Positions 63,491 through 64,000 of a stretch of DNA of 64,000 nt are shown here, one piece after another. Position 1 is the stretch's first letter, and each line of letters opens with the position of its first letter. The translations under genes and the position numbers were made by a program. Under the pieces are notes generated by a model. The model made no database searches. It worked only from the letters and a program-made list of their open reading frames with translations, and had not been told where the DNA came from. The stretch is from Criibacterium bergeronii (GTDB taxonomy: Bacteria; Bacillota; Clostridia; Peptostreptococcales; Filifactoraceae), in contig NZ_MBEW02000008.1 of assembly GCF_001693775.2 (NCBI RefSeq), positions 16,729 through 80,728 of the forward strand. Reading direction: 5' to 3'.

Positions 63491-64000
63491 TCACTCCATG
63501 TCTTTTTTGAATTGTATCCTTATTACTTTTTTGGTATTCTCATCAATCTTGTAGTTTTCATCAATCCTGTAATCATATAACCACATAATACCGTTCTCAT
63601 CGCAAAGCACCGGATACTTGTACTTGTCTTGAGGCAATACCTTTTTTTCTATCAATATATCTTTAACCTTTTTTGTGCCTTTAAGCCCAATAGGTTTATA
63701 TTTATCTCCAGCCTCTCTATTGCGAAGTATTATGTCGCCCTTTATCTTGTCATAATCAAATACTTTTGCAAACTGAGAAGTAGGAAGATTTAGGCTATCT
63801 TTTTTATCCATGATGGAGGTTCTGACACCCATTTTTATTTCGTCTATAAATGTATACCCCTCAGGCTCTATTTTATAACGATATGTTATTTGCTCATTAT
63901 TAATTTCTCTAGTTGTAAAAATTAATCTTTCAGAAAAAGTATATACCTTTAAATTTTGAGGTAAATTCAACATTTTTCCTGACTTTTTTTCAATTAAATC
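63491..64000 (-). CDS. tilS: tRNA(Ile)-lysidine synthase, C-terminal part (5' end beyond the window)
   Basis: 170 codons open to the window edge. The visible part is the TilS C-terminal domains: [19 protein letters not shown], then [57 protein letters not shown] (quoted in part), the tRNA-binding region. The PP-loop N-terminal domain lies outside. The full enzyme makes lysidine at C34 of tRNA-Ile(CAU). Its stop overlaps the ftsH start region, with hpt absent between them. Confidence 0.93.
   Translation of the reverse strand, partial: DLIEKKSGKMLNLPQNLKVYTFSERLIFTTREINNEQITYRYKIEPEGYTFIDEIKMGVRTSIMDKKDSLNLPTSQFAKVFDYDKIKGDIILRNREAGDKYKPIGLKGTKKVKDILIEKKVLPQDKYKYPVLCDENGIMWLYDYRIDENYKIDENTKKVIRIQFKKDME

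Noticed and set aside
1..64000. tRNA, rRNA, riboswitch or prophage
   Set aside because: No cloverleaf, rRNA-like stretch, known riboswitch core or phage structural gene was recognised by eye; a covariance-model scan would be needed to exclude small RNAs.

Overview
The window is AT-rich (roughly 30% G+C by eye), densely coded bacterial chromosome. Strong AGGAGG-type ribosome binding sites, ATG/TTG/GTG starts, consensus sigma-A promoters and many hairpin-plus-U-tract terminators point to a Gram-positive low-GC Firmicute of the Clostridia/Tissierellia type. The gene set (mreCD-PBP2, Rrf2, Trk/Ktr, YlqF, TmcAL, DUF554, WG-repeat and copper-amine-oxidase-N proteins) fits that, but I cannot name the genus. 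No rRNA, tRNA, CRISPR array, intact transposon, prophage or classical defence island was found. Most of the window is housekeeping sequence.

Layout. 1-7 kb (minus strand): a partial MscS channel, rarA, then a probable operon running from an uncharacterised zinc-ribbon membrane protein through an Rrf2 regulator with three cysteines, trkA and trkH to a rhomboid protease. 7-10 kb (plus): recJ-apt behind a good promoter and ended by a strong terminator. 10-14 kb (plus): rfbB-rfbC and two GT2 glycosyltransferases behind a TTGACA-17-TATAAT promoter, followed by a decayed IS630-type transposase. 14-23 kb: recG (minus), an unknown protein and tmcAL (plus), then a minus-strand group of a P-type ATPase, nadE and a 2-hydroxyacid dehydrogenase. 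23-36 kb (plus): tsaE-tsaB-MBL hydrolase-rimI-maf-radC-mreC-mreD-PBP2-sbcC-apbE, which joins tRNA t6A modification, cell-shape and cell-wall genes, and DNA repair.

36-46 kb is an accessory and decaying stretch. It holds secreted proteins, lipoproteins and small membrane proteins, a 3' fragment of a DsrE-family gene, a winged-helix remnant, an internally deleted VIT/CCC1-like gene and a heavily deleted aminotransferase pseudogene. These are interspersed with ylqF, a second potassium uptake system (ktrAB) and a DUF554 protein. 46-51 kb: tdk-nrdA-nrdB behind two candidate NrdR boxes spaced by about four helical turns. 52-57 kb (minus): a compact threonine operon hom-thrC-thrB-ask, divergent from a sirtuin gene. 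57-64 kb: a frameshifted small membrane gene, a P1/DmpA-type peptidase, an AAA/DUF4143 ATPase preceded by a strictly 33-bp-periodic repeat, a glycosyltransferase with TPRs, ftsH and the 3' part of tilS.

The best candidates for a second look are the NrdR-box region, the 33-bp repeat upstream of the AAA/DUF4143 gene, the compound palindrome at 60430-60510, the miniature VIT gene, the orphan promoter plus hairpin at about 46.0 kb and the zinc-ribbon membrane protein in the Rrf2/Trk operon. I did not find a convincing multi-gene novel system.
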